A stretch of DNA of 64,000 bases from NCBI GenBank assembly GCA_020638795.1, contig JACKHW010000002.1, forward strand, positions 496,001-560,000, given 5' to 3'. Below, piece by piece: positions 54,168 through 62,568 of this stretch. The stretch comes from Planctomycetota bacterium. Lineage in GTDB: Bacteria > Planctomycetota > UBA1135 > GCA-002748355. The translations under genes and the position numbers were made by a program. Numbering within the stretch: the stretch's first letter is position 1; every line of letters begins with the position of its first letter. The notes under the pieces were generated by a model, which made no database searches, was not told where the DNA came from, and saw only the letters and a list, made by a program, of their open reading frames with translations.

Positions 54168-55577
54168 TCAGTCGAGACAGCCATTCGGTGTCGCGACAGG
54201 CACCGCACCTGCGAGCCGTGGTTCGCCGCGGTTCTCGATGGTCACTTGCACGAACTCGTTCTCGCTCGCGTCACGATCCACCGGAAGTTCACAGCGGATG
54301 TAGTTGCCCGTGAGACCGGTCAACCCTCCCCGCGGACCGCGCTTGCCTTCGACGAGGAGCAACTCTTCCGATCCGTTCCGCCGCGCGAGGAAGGCACGAC
54401 GCAAGTCGTCCTCGAGTGCGTGCAAGTCCTGGCTTCGAGCACGCTTGATGTCCTCGGCGACGTGGCCGGGCATGCGCGTCGCTGCGGTTCCTTCGCGCTG
54501 TGAATACGTGAACACGTGCAGATACGTGAGCGGCAGGGATTCGATCAAGTCTCGACCGGACCGGAATCGCTCCTCGTCCTCACCGGGAAAGCCGACCATC
54601 ACGTCCGCGCCGATCGACGCTTCTGGGAAGCGTTCGTGGATCCGCCGAATCGTGGCGGCGTAGACGGCCGCATCGTAGTTGCGACCCATGCGTCGCAGCA
54701 TCGCGCTGTCGCCATGCTGGAGCGGGACGTGGAAGTGTCGCGCGAACATGGGCGATGCTTCGATCGCGTCCAGCAACTCGTCCGTGACGGTGTCAGGTTC
54801 GAGCGAGTTGAGACGGAAGCGCATCCGCGTGCCCCCGACGTGCTGGAGAGCGCGAACGAGTTTCGCGAGCGACGTCGCTTCGCTTCGACCGGCGCGCGCG
54901 AAGTCGCGACCCCAGGATCCGGTGTTGACGCCCGTGAGTGCCAACTCGCGGAAGCCCGACCGCCCGAGATGCCGCGCTTCGTCGACGACGCTCTCGAGCG
55001 GTCTGCTCACGCTCGCGCCACGCACCGTGGGGATGATGCAATACGTGCAGCGCTCGTCGCAGCCGTCCTGGATCTTCAAGGTCGCGCGGGTCCGCAGCGA
55101 ACCTTGCTCGCCTTGTCCGCGTGCGGAGCCATGGTTCAGGAAGTTCTCGGTAGTCGGTTCGCTGTCGACCCAGATCTCGCCCGCGAGACGGCGGTCCTCG
55201 CGAAATCGTTGAACGTGTTCGAAGAGCTGTCCCTTCTCCTTGTTGCCGAGAACGAGATCGACGCCGTCGAGTGCGGCGAGTGCTTCGGGATCCCGCTGTG
55301 CGTAGCATCCAGTCACGACGACGAGGCCGCCCGCGCGCTTGCGCCTGACGGCTCGTCGCACGGTCTTGCGCGACTCGGCATCCGCGAGACCCGTCACCGT
55401 GCACGTGTTGATCACGTAGAGATCCGCAGTCTGGTCGAAGTCGACGGAACGCCAGCCGGCGTCGACGAAGCGACCGCGCAGACATTCGATCTCTTCGAAA
55501 TTGACGCGACACCCGAGGCTCTTGAACGCGACGGCTCGTGCATCAGGGGCCTCACCACGTACATCGCAATCGACCAT
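54168..55577 (-). CDS. mtaB: tRNA t6A37 methylthiotransferase MtaB
   Basis: A 469-residue radical-SAM enzyme that adds a methylthio group to N6-threonylcarbamoyladenosine at tRNA position 37. The N-terminal UPF0004 domain has three Cys ligands (KSLGCRVN, VINTCTVT, VVTGCYAQRD). The radical-SAM domain has CDERCTYCIIPTVRG with the CxxxCxxC triad. The motif LTGVNTGSWGRDF, where the related RimO and MiaB differ, and GTRMRFRLNSLEPDTV fit MtaB. A TRAM domain closes the protein. ATG 55577 is used; a GTG nine codons upstream is possible. Divergent from the hydrolase gene, 21 bases apart. Confidence 0.93.
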   Translation of the reverse strand: MVDCDVRGEAPDARAVAFKSLGCRVNFEEIECLRGRFVDAGWRSVDFDQTADLYVINTCTVTGLADAESRKTVRRAVRRKRAGGLVVVTGCYAQRDPEALAALDGVDLVLGNKEKGQLFEHVQRFREDRRLAGEIWVDSEPTTENFLNHGSARGQGEQGSLRTRATLKIQDGCDERCTYCIIPTVRGASVSRPLESVVDEARHLGRSGFRELALTGVNTGSWGRDFARAGRSEATSLAKLVRALQHVGGTRMRFRLNSLEPDTVTDELLDAIEASPMFARHFHVPLQHGDSAMLRRMGRNYDAAVYAATIRRIHERFPEASIGADVMVGFPGEDEERFRSGRDLIESLPLTYLHVFTYSQREGTAATRMPGHVAEDIKRARSQDLHALEDDLRRAFLARRNGSEELLLVEGKRGPRGGLTGLTGNYIRCELPVDRDASENEFVQVTIENRGEPRLAGAVPVATPNGCLD

Positions 55578-55598
55578 TCGGGGTATGGTAGCCGCGTG

Positions 55599-57074
55599 AT
55601 GCACCGAAATCCGATGATCGATGGCTTGCCAGCCCTCTTCGCGTTCCTACCGATGGCTTCGCGGCTCAGCGCGACACCCGTCGAAAGCACGGTGCAGAAA
55701 ACCGACGAACGAGCACCGGACAAGTCGTGCAAGCCACACGTCGTCTACAAGTGGAAGTCCAAGGGCGGGCTCGACTTCACGTATTCGTTGCCCAAGGGTT
55801 GGTTCGCCAAACCCGGTGCGGACACGGACGCTTCCGAGAAGGACGCGCGTTCCCTCGTCGTGATCTGCCATGGCACGGGGCTCGACTATCGATGGGGGCA
55901 CGCGAACCACTCCCCGGAAGTGCTTCGCCCGGACAACGTCCTCGTCTCGGTGTCTGGCCCGTCGCCGGGGCAGGGTGAGTCTCGGCTCTTTCTCGGCAAT
56001 GACGAGGATCGCAAGGCATTTAGGGGGTTCTTGAACGAACTGCGCGAGCTCTTCGATCCGACGCGGATCTTTATCTACGGGCACAGTCAGGGCGGATTCT
56101 TCGTGCTCGACTTCGCGGGTGCGTTCCCCAAGGAGATCGCCGGAGTCGTGGCGCACGCGTCCGGTGCTTGGGCGAGTTCCGCGACTCCCAAGGCGCTCGC
56201 ATCGATTCCGCTCGTTGTCCAACACGGGTCCTCGGACCCGGTGGTGCCGTACGGACAATCCGTCGGAACGCGCGATGCGTACGAGAAGCGCGGCTTGTCG
56301 ATGCAACTGCGACGCCTCGAGTTCTACAACCATTGGCCCAACGAAGTGCGCACGCACGAGATGATCGCGTACTGCGACGGCATGAGCTGCACGACAGCCG
56401 AGCACGCGATCGCCCAAGTGCGTGCGATGCTCGAGCCCAAGAAGCCGGATCGCTACCAGTGGAAGACCGCGCCGGCGTTCTCGGCAGCGAGGTGCGTGCT
56501 GCGGCGATTCGAGAGCGGTGGCGACTTCGCGAAAGCGGATGCCGGAGTGCTCGCGGTTGCATCAAAGCTCACGAACGCGATCGAGAACCACGCCAAGCTC
56601 CATGTGACTGCGCTCTCGAAGCTCTTGAAGAGCAAGTCCGATCTAATGCTCGTGTCCGCGAAAGCGCGCGGCGCGAAGAAGACGATCAAGCCGTGGATCG
56701 AGTGGTTACTCGCATGCCGCGAGGACTTCCGAGGTGTCGATACGTTCGAAGACTTCGCGAAGTCGCTGTCCCTCGACGACGTGATCGAAGCGCATGGCAA
56801 AGCCGCGTCGAAGATCACACGTTCGTTCTACAACGAGAAGGACGAGAAACGTCTCTTTCGGACCATCGTCAAAGAACTACCGAATGCATTCTTGTACGAC
56901 GCATTCCCGCACGATTTCCGCAAGCGCATGCAGGATCTCGAAGAGCGTGCGAAGGAGTTCGGCATTCCACCGAAAGAACTCGCCGCTGCGCGGCACCTCG
57001 AGGAATACAGGACCGGGATCACCGGCGGCGCCGAGAACTACGCCGAGCTGCTCGCGAAGTTCAAACTTCCGTGA
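55599..57074 (+). CDS. Alpha/beta-hydrolase, PHB-depolymerase-like, with helical C terminus
   Basis: A 491-residue protein from ATG 55599 (another ATG is at 55614). The first 25 residues may be a weak export signal (LPALFAFLPMASRLSA). The hydrolase core shows VVICHGTGLDYRWGHAN (oxyanion region), the nucleophile elbow YGHSQGGFF, an acid in HGSSDPVVPYG and a likely catalytic His in FYNHWPNEVRTHE, resembling esterases of the polyhydroxybutyrate-depolymerase group. Residues about 300-491 are a helical domain I do not recognise. Its last 14 bases overlap the end of the opposite-strand ilvE. Confidence 0.8.
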   Translation: MHRNPMIDGLPALFAFLPMASRLSATPVESTVQKTDERAPDKSCKPHVVYKWKSKGGLDFTYSLPKGWFAKPGADTDASEKDARSLVVICHGTGLDYRWGHANHSPEVLRPDNVLVSVSGPSPGQGESRLFLGNDEDRKAFRGFLNELRELFDPTRIFIYGHSQGGFFVLDFAGAFPKEIAGVVAHASGAWASSATPKALASIPLVVQHGSSDPVVPYGQSVGTRDAYEKRGLSMQLRRLEFYNHWPNEVRTHEMIAYCDGMSCTTAEHAIAQVRAMLEPKKPDRYQWKTAPAFSAARCVLRRFESGGDFAKADAGVLAVASKLTNAIENHAKLHVTALSKLLKSKSDLMLVSAKARGAKKTIKPWIEWLLACREDFRGVDTFEDFAKSLSLDDVIEAHGKAASKITRSFYNEKDEKRLFRTIVKELPNAFLYDAFPHDFRKRMQDLEERAKEFGIPPKELAAARHLEEYRTGITGGAENYAELLAKFKLP

Positions 57075-57978
57075 TCCAGTCAACCGCGCGGGAGCCGTTG
57101 CCACGCACGAGTTCGAGGTAGGTCGACTGGATCGCCTTGGTCACCGGGCCGGGGCTCTCGCGCAGAGTCCGATCGTCGACAGTACGGACGGGTGTGATTT
57201 CGGCGGCGGTGCCGCTCAGGAACGCTTCGTCCGCTCCGTACAGTTCGCTGCGGCCGAATCGTTCGAGACGAATGGGGATCTTCAGGTCGGATGCGATCGT
57301 CAGAACGGTATCGCGTGTGATGCCGTGCAGGATCGGCGAGCTGTCGGGTGCCGTGAAGATCGTGCCGTCGACGACGACGAAGAGATTCTCGCCGGTGGCC
57401 TCCGACAAGTAGCCGTCCCGGTCGATCAACAGTCCTTCGTCGAGACCCAGGGCACGAACCTGACGCTTGGCCATGAACGACTGGATGTACTGACCCGTCA
57501 GCTTGCCCCGGATCGGGGCCGCATTTCCCGTCGTGCGTTCGTAGCTCGTGATCAAGGTCTTGATCCCGTGCTTCATTCCATCGTCGCCGAGATAACTACC
57601 CCATTGCCACACGGCGATCAGGGTGTGAATCGGATTGTCGCCGCCCGCCACGCCCATCGCGCCTTCGCCCATGAAGACCAGCGGACGGATATATGCAGCG
57701 TCGAAGGAGTTCGCGCGCAGCGTCTCGAGCGTGGCTTCGCAGAGTGCGTCGACATCGTACGGAATTGAAACGCCCAGGATGCGGCATGACGTCGAGAGTC
57801 GTTCCATGTGTTCGCGCAGCCGGAACACGCCGCCGCGTCCGCTCGCCTGGCGGTAGCAGCGAATGCCTTCGAAGGCGCCGGTGCCGTAGTGCAACGCGTG
57901 CGCTAGGGGTGAGACGCGAATCTCTTGGAGATTGCGAATCTCACCGTCGAACCATGCAAGTGTGTCGATCCCAGCCAT
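57061..57978 (-). CDS. ilvE: Branched-chain-amino-acid aminotransferase
   Basis: A 305-residue PLP enzyme that makes Leu, Ile and Val from their 2-oxo acids. It matches class IV aminotransferases: WFDGEIRNLQEIRVSPLAHALHYG at the start (in part), FEGIRCY, the Lys-containing GQYIQSFMAKRQVRALG (Schiff-base Lys), GYLSEATGENLFVV and the phosphate-binding LHGITRDTVL. ATG 57978 (MAGIDTLAWF) gives the usual length of about 300; the frame is open to 58068. Divergent from the glycerophosphotransferase-like gene. Confidence 0.94.
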   Translation of the reverse strand: MAGIDTLAWFDGEIRNLQEIRVSPLAHALHYGTGAFEGIRCYRQASGRGGVFRLREHMERLSTSCRILGVSIPYDVDALCEATLETLRANSFDAAYIRPLVFMGEGAMGVAGGDNPIHTLIAVWQWGSYLGDDGMKHGIKTLITSYERTTGNAAPIRGKLTGQYIQSFMAKRQVRALGLDEGLLIDRDGYLSEATGENLFVVVDGTIFTAPDSSPILHGITRDTVLTIASDLKIPIRLERFGRSELYGADEAFLSGTAAEITPVRTVDDRTLRESPGPVTKAIQSTYLELVRGNGSRAVDWITEV

Positions 57979-58079
57979 TCGCGAGACCATAGCAGCATCG
58001 CGGCACCATCCTACGGGCACGGTGTCGTGCTTTTCGGCGCAAGTCAGGGACGGCTCCGCGTCGATCATGGCGGGAGATC

Positions 58080-59408
58080 ATGACTGCGACAGGTGTCACC
58101 GAACGTCCTCCCCATCGGCAGGTCACGACAGCGCAGCCTTCCCGGGCGCTGCCAGCGCGCGGGAGTTCGGTGCGGCGTACGCCGCTCGAAGTCGGGCGCG
58201 GCTACCTCGCCGCCCTGCTCTTCTCGCCGCTGCGCGTACTCTCGCACTTCTTACCGAAGAGGCCCGACCTCTGGGTCTTCGGGGGCTGCCGGGGCGAGGA
58301 CTATGCCGACAACGCAAGGCATTTCTTCCAATGGATGGCGTTGCACCATCCGGGTGTGCGGTGCGTCTGGGTGACGCACGATTCGGATGTGCTTACCAAA
58401 CTCCAAGAACGTGGGCTCGACGTTGCATCCACGTTTTCGTGGGAGAGTACGAAGATCCACATGCGTGCCAGCGTGGCGGTCACGAGCCACGGAACCACGC
58501 GCGACCTGCACCGATTCGTCATCGGTGGGGGGACGACCATCGTCAGGCTCGGGAGCGGAACTCCTCTTGCTCGGACCGGGAGAGATCTCCACGCAGGGCC
58601 GTTCCATGCGGGGCCGATCCGGCGCTTCGCTTCTTGGTGCCGTGGGATGCTCGACCATCTTCTGCCGAGCGAGACGGATCGATTCGATCTGCTCACCGTC
58701 GCATCGACGCATGCGATTCCGAATGCGCTGAGCGCGTATGGGACGACGCGAGACCGTATCGTCGTGACCGGCCTCGCGCGGACCGATCTGATGGTGCAGC
58801 GACAGCTTCGCGTGCGGCTCGGGCCGCGGCGTGTCCTCTACATACCAGGAGGGCTGGCGACTAGCTTCACGCACTCCAGTTTCGACGCGCTCGCCAACCT
58901 CGAGCCGAGTGTTGCTGACCAGAAGCTCGAAGCGTGCGACGCTGAACTGTTCGTTCCGCTCGGCGATGGACACGTCCCGAGTTCGGACTCCTTGCGACGA
59001 TTGTCCATGTGCGAACGAGTGCACCTGTTCGAGTGTGGAGACTTGCACCACCACCTGGACGGGTTCGATGTCTTTGCGACCGACGGATCCAACACGTTCT
59101 GCGACTACTTGCTGCTGGACCGGCCGATCATCTTCTTTCGTCGAGAAGAGCTCGACGCGGTCGCGGATCGAGAGCGATGGCTGTACTACGACTGGGATTG
59201 GCTCTGCTGCGGTCCTCTCGTCCGCACGTGGGACGACTTCTTCGATGCGATCGCGCGCGCGCTCGAGGCGCCTGAAGATCACGATGAAGCTCGCATTCGT
59301 ACGCGTCGGTTGTTCCACGATCACGCGGACGCGGAGAATTGCCGCCGAATCCACAGCGCGATTCTCGAGTTTCGCGGCGAGCGGGCTTCGGAATCGACAG
59401 CCGAGTAG
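58080..59408 (+). CDS. CDP-glycerol glycerophosphotransferase-like (TagB/TagF) protein lacking catalytic motifs
   Basis: A 442-residue protein from ATG 58080, with a good GGGAG element. It aligns by eye over the whole TagB/F domain: WVFGGCRGEDYADNARHFF, CVWVTHD, VTGLARTDLM, FCDYLLLDRPIIFF and GPLVRTWDDFFDAI. But the active-site motifs differ: HGTPLK is GSGTPLAR (Ser159 for His), the PTxRD strand is PGGLATS, the second HP motif is GDGH, and DYSS is DGSN (335-338). Such enzymes build poly(glycerol phosphate) chains. With these changes ordinary transferase chemistry looks unlikely. It is the first gene of a same-strand cluster with other diverged homologues of the same pathway. Confidence 0.8.
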   Translation: MTATGVTERPPHRQVTTAQPSRALPARGSSVRRTPLEVGRGYLAALLFSPLRVLSHFLPKRPDLWVFGGCRGEDYADNARHFFQWMALHHPGVRCVWVTHDSDVLTKLQERGLDVASTFSWESTKIHMRASVAVTSHGTTRDLHRFVIGGGTTIVRLGSGTPLARTGRDLHAGPFHAGPIRRFASWCRGMLDHLLPSETDRFDLLTVASTHAIPNALSAYGTTRDRIVVTGLARTDLMVQRQLRVRLGPRRVLYIPGGLATSFTHSSFDALANLEPSVADQKLEACDAELFVPLGDGHVPSSDSLRRLSMCERVHLFECGDLHHHLDGFDVFATDGSNTFCDYLLLDRPIIFFRREELDAVADRERWLYYDWDWLCCGPLVRTWDDFFDAIARALEAPEDHDEARIRTRRLFHDHADAENCRRIHSAILEFRGERASESTAE

Positions 59409-59550
59409 CGCCGTCGTGGGACACGGCAACGGCAATTCACACGGTATTCGCTGCAGTCCTTGAACGCGAAATGCCGATGAAAGCGGCGGATTGCCGTGTT
59501 CCGTTGCGTACCGAAGCCAGTCGGTCATTTCGTGCGAGCGAAGATCGCAG

Positions 59551-60600
59551 ATGACAGCACTCACCACGCCTGAATTGGCGAAGCTCGATCCTGTTTCGAC
59601 TGTGAACGCGCCCCGTCAGGTGCGCGCGAGCGGGATGGCCGTCGTTGGGTCGATTCCCATCGGGGAGGCGTTCGCGAATCGTCACGGTCTCGTCGCTCGG
59701 GACCCTGCGATCGAAGACTCATGGGCGGTCCACGATTGGAACGGTCCAGAGTGGTTCGTTCTCGCAGTCGATGCGGCGAAGACCGTCGAGGTGGTGCAGT
59801 CGATCGCTGCGCGGCGCACGGGGCCACTGCGAATCCTGCAACTGTCCCGTGGGCTCGATCCATCGGGCGCGACGCTAGGCGAAGCCGTAGCCTCGCAGCT
59901 CGGGTCGCGGCTGGCGACATACGCGGTTCTCGCGGGTGGTTTGTCGGCTCAGGACCTTCGATCCATGACTCCGACGCAGGCGACCCTCGCGTGTCGAGAC
60001 GCCGAAGCTCTCGCAGCGCTCGGCGAGCTGCTCGTCGACTGCGACCTCCACTTGCGGCGCGACCTGGATGTGCGCGCCGTGGAATGGTCCGCTGCGTTCG
60101 CCGAAGTCATGGCTCTCCTATTGGGTCTCACCGAAGGGGCGGAACTCCCGACGGGCACACGGGCGTGGACGCTTCGTGCCGCCAGTGACGAGATCGTCGC
60201 GATGTCGGAGCGCGAACAGGTGCTCGAGATGGCAGCATTCGGAGGCCATCAGGGCCCGTGGGCGATCGAACTGCCTTCGGCGATGCTCCACGAGACGCCG
60301 AGTCGGAGGCTCGGACGCTTGCTCGGTCGAGGCTTCACGCTCGACGACGCCGTCGTGCACCTCGTCGAGGGGGATACGGTCTACGGTCAGCGGTCGCGAA
60401 TCCGTACCGATGTGCCGGCGCTCGCGACGCTACGCGGCGCGATGTCTCGAGGCATCACATCGATGTGTCCCGGTCTCGCGGCACTCGCCGATTTCGCGGC
60501 AAACGCGAGTTCGACGCGCGAACTCTGGGAGCGACTGTTGCACCGTTCTATCGAGATGCCACGACAGGCGAACGCGAACGAGGGAGGGCCCGCATCGTGA
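59551..60600 (+). CDS. Glycerol-3-phosphate dehydrogenase (GpsA)-like protein, divergent
   Basis: A 349-residue protein from ATG 59551. It follows the GpsA plan: an N-terminal nucleotide-binding-like segment (MAVVGSIPIGEAFANRHG) that lacks the GxGxxG loop, then LQLSRGLDPSGATLGEAV, YAVLAGGLSAQDL, WSAAFAEVMALLLGL, RRLGRLLGRGFTLDDAV and VHLVEGDTVYG. The two catalytic Lys positions of the family are replaced (TKG is SRG, Arg100; ALKNV is AFAEV, Ala184). It is therefore not expected to be a normal dehydrogenase. The next gene starts within its stop codon (TGATG). Confidence 0.65.
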   Translation: MTALTTPELAKLDPVSTVNAPRQVRASGMAVVGSIPIGEAFANRHGLVARDPAIEDSWAVHDWNGPEWFVLAVDAAKTVEVVQSIAARRTGPLRILQLSRGLDPSGATLGEAVASQLGSRLATYAVLAGGLSAQDLRSMTPTQATLACRDAEALAALGELLVDCDLHLRRDLDVRAVEWSAAFAEVMALLLGLTEGAELPTGTRAWTLRAASDEIVAMSEREQVLEMAAFGGHQGPWAIELPSAMLHETPSRRLGRLLGRGFTLDDAVVHLVEGDTVYGQRSRIRTDVPALATLRGAMSRGITSMCPGLAALADFAANASSTRELWERLLHRSIEMPRQANANEGGPAS

Positions 60601-61325
60601 TGTGCCGCGCTGTTGTCTGGTTGCCGGATGCCGACCGTGGGTTTTGCGAGATTCGCGGGGAGAAGCTCATCGACTCGACTCTGCGGTCGTTGCGTGAGAA
60701 CCATGTCTTCGAAGTCGCGATCCTCTGTCGCGGTGGCGGTGACGCACTCGAGGATTGGTGTCGTGCCAATCATCTCGAACTCCTCATCCACGTTCTCGAC
60801 CGCGACGAGCCATCGGGAAGCGCGTATCGGCTGTTCGATGCTCGTGATGTGCTCGTGGCGTCCAGTGGCTTGCTCTTCCTCGATGGGCGCGTGTCGTTCG
60901 ATGGAGCGTTGCTCAAGACGCTCATCCAGAACGACCACAGCACGTGTGCGATCGAGTTCGATACTTGGGACAACAAGTCGCCACGCGCCAGCGTGGAGCG
61001 CGACAAGGTCGTCGCTCTCGGGACGAGTCTAACCAAGAAGAGCTCGTCGGGACGCTGTCTCGGTTTCTACAAATTCGATCAAGCGACACTCGACGAAATT
61101 CACAACAGCGTCGCGCAACAGCTCGCCTACAGCGGAGACGTCGGCACGTCCATCGAACAAGTGATCGATCGACTTCTGCGAAGTCGGCGTATCCAAATGT
61201 ATCCCGCACCTGTCACCCAAGGTGCTTGGTTCCTCGTCGATCAGATGGACGGCCAGTTGGAAGGCCAATCCGATGACGAGGCAACGCGCAACGAGCCCCA
61301 TGCGTTGAAGTTCGACGCAGACTGA
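60600..61325 (+). CDS. LicC-like nucleotidyltransferase-fold protein, divergent
   Basis: A 241-residue protein (ATG 60600, or GTG 60597) overlapping the stop of the previous gene. The C-terminal half follows LicC-type phosphocholine/sugar cytidylyltransferases: SSGLLFLDGRVSFDGALLKTL, CAIEFDTWDNKSP, GRCLGFYKFDQATLDEIH and AWFLVDQMDGQL. The nucleotide-binding loop (AAGxGxRL...TKPL) is missing; the N terminus reads MCRAVVWLPDADRGF, and the GD and EID metal-binding motifs are altered. It is therefore another homologue of a CDP-activated-alcohol pathway enzyme without its usual catalytic residues. Confidence 0.6.
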   Translation: MCRAVVWLPDADRGFCEIRGEKLIDSTLRSLRENHVFEVAILCRGGGDALEDWCRANHLELLIHVLDRDEPSGSAYRLFDARDVLVASSGLLFLDGRVSFDGALLKTLIQNDHSTCAIEFDTWDNKSPRASVERDKVVALGTSLTKKSSSGRCLGFYKFDQATLDEIHNSVAQQLAYSGDVGTSIEQVIDRLLRSRRIQMYPAPVTQGAWFLVDQMDGQLEGQSDDEATRNEPHALKFDAD

Positions 61326-61395
61326 GACACGGGCGTCTCGGCGGTGGAGTTTCGGAGTTCAAGATGGGAACGATTCCGAAACCAACGCACGTACG

Positions 61396-62433
61396 ATGTC
61401 CACGCTCAGCCTACTGCCACGTTCGACCTCCGCGCCCAAAGAGGTCTTCCTTCACGGAATCGGTCGGTTCGGATTCGTGCTCCTCAAGGAGCTGGGCGAT
61501 CGTCAGCCCGCCGGCTGGCACCTTCGCGCCTACGACACCGATGCCGAACTCGTGCGATGCCTGCGCTGGGAGCGCCGTCACTCCCACCTTCATCCCGATG
61601 TTCGCATCCATGATCGTGTGGAGATCGCGTCCGATTGCTCGGCGATCGGTCGGTCCGATGTGCTGATTCTCGCGATGCCTTCCGAAGAAGTGCATGCCGT
61701 TCTCGACGACATCGAAGCGCATTGGACACACCCGGTCGTCATCGTGTCGTCGACATGTGCGGTCGATGCCGATTCGGGCCGCTTGCTCTCGGACATCGTG
61801 ACGGAGCGTCTGGGTGACAAGTTGCGCGGCTACGCCGTCCTCGCTGGTGAGACCCTCGCGAGGGATCTCGTGAGCTCGGACCCCTTCATGGCGACCATTT
61901 CCTCAGCGGATCCCGCGATCCTGCACGAGCTGCGTTCGCTGTTCGCGAGTGATCGCATCATCCTCAACTCGGAAGATGATGTCGTGAGCACGGAGTTCGC
62001 CTGTGCTGCGACACACGTGCTCGCGCTGCTCGCCGGTTGCGCACACGGAGCAGGGATCGGCACGACCGTGCTCGCACGTCTGATCATTCGAGCGGCGGCA
62101 CAGTTGCAAGAACTCGGAGTCGAGCACTTCGGCGCGCGCAGCGAGAGCTTCTCCATGGCTTCCGCTGTCTGGGGCGCCTCGATCTGGATGACTGCGAGCG
62201 GGCATGGCGAGGACCGCGAAGTCGGCCTTCTGCTCGGTCGTGGCTTCACCGCGGCGGATGTGCGGTCGACGATGCGCAATCTGCGGCGCTCGTGCGAAGG
62301 CCTTCGATCGCTCGACGGGTTCGCGGCGATCCCGGGCTTCTCCGAATGCACGCTGCTGCGCTGTCTGCACGAGTTCGTCAAGGAACGGATCGGCGTCGAC
62401 GCCTTCCTGGACGAGTTTCGGCGCATCCGATGA
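61396..62433 (+). CDS. Second GpsA-like protein, divergent at both catalytic lysines
   Basis: A 345-residue protein from ATG 61396 and co-linear with GpsA: dinucleotide-binding HGIGRFGFVLL, SDVLILAMPSEEV, VIVSSTCAVDADSGRLLSD, YAVLAGETLARDL, EFACAATHVLALLAGCAHGAGIG and GLLLGRGFTAADV. The Rossmann GxGxxG is close to normal, so a dinucleotide could still bind. The catalytic Lys of TKG is Cys121 and the Lys of ALKNV is Thr206; the GDL and SRN motifs near the substrate site are also lost. It shares LLGRGFTxxD with the other GpsA-like gene 0.8 kb upstream, so the two are probably related. Confidence 0.7.
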   Translation: MSTLSLLPRSTSAPKEVFLHGIGRFGFVLLKELGDRQPAGWHLRAYDTDAELVRCLRWERRHSHLHPDVRIHDRVEIASDCSAIGRSDVLILAMPSEEVHAVLDDIEAHWTHPVVIVSSTCAVDADSGRLLSDIVTERLGDKLRGYAVLAGETLARDLVSSDPFMATISSADPAILHELRSLFASDRIILNSEDDVVSTEFACAATHVLALLAGCAHGAGIGTTVLARLIIRAAAQLQELGVEHFGARSESFSMASAVWGASIWMTASGHGEDREVGLLLGRGFTAADVRSTMRNLRRSCEGLRSLDGFAAIPGFSECTLLRCLHEFVKERIGVDAFLDEFRRIR

Positions 62434-62568
62434 CCCACGTGCTCGCAGATCGCGCATTTTTCCAACAGTCGATGCCCCTGTTCTGCCGATGAGAAGGCGC
62501 TGACAGAGGCGTCGGACCCACTCGGCCGACGCCGTTCCCGCGACACAACGCGTCAATCGGAGCAGTCA

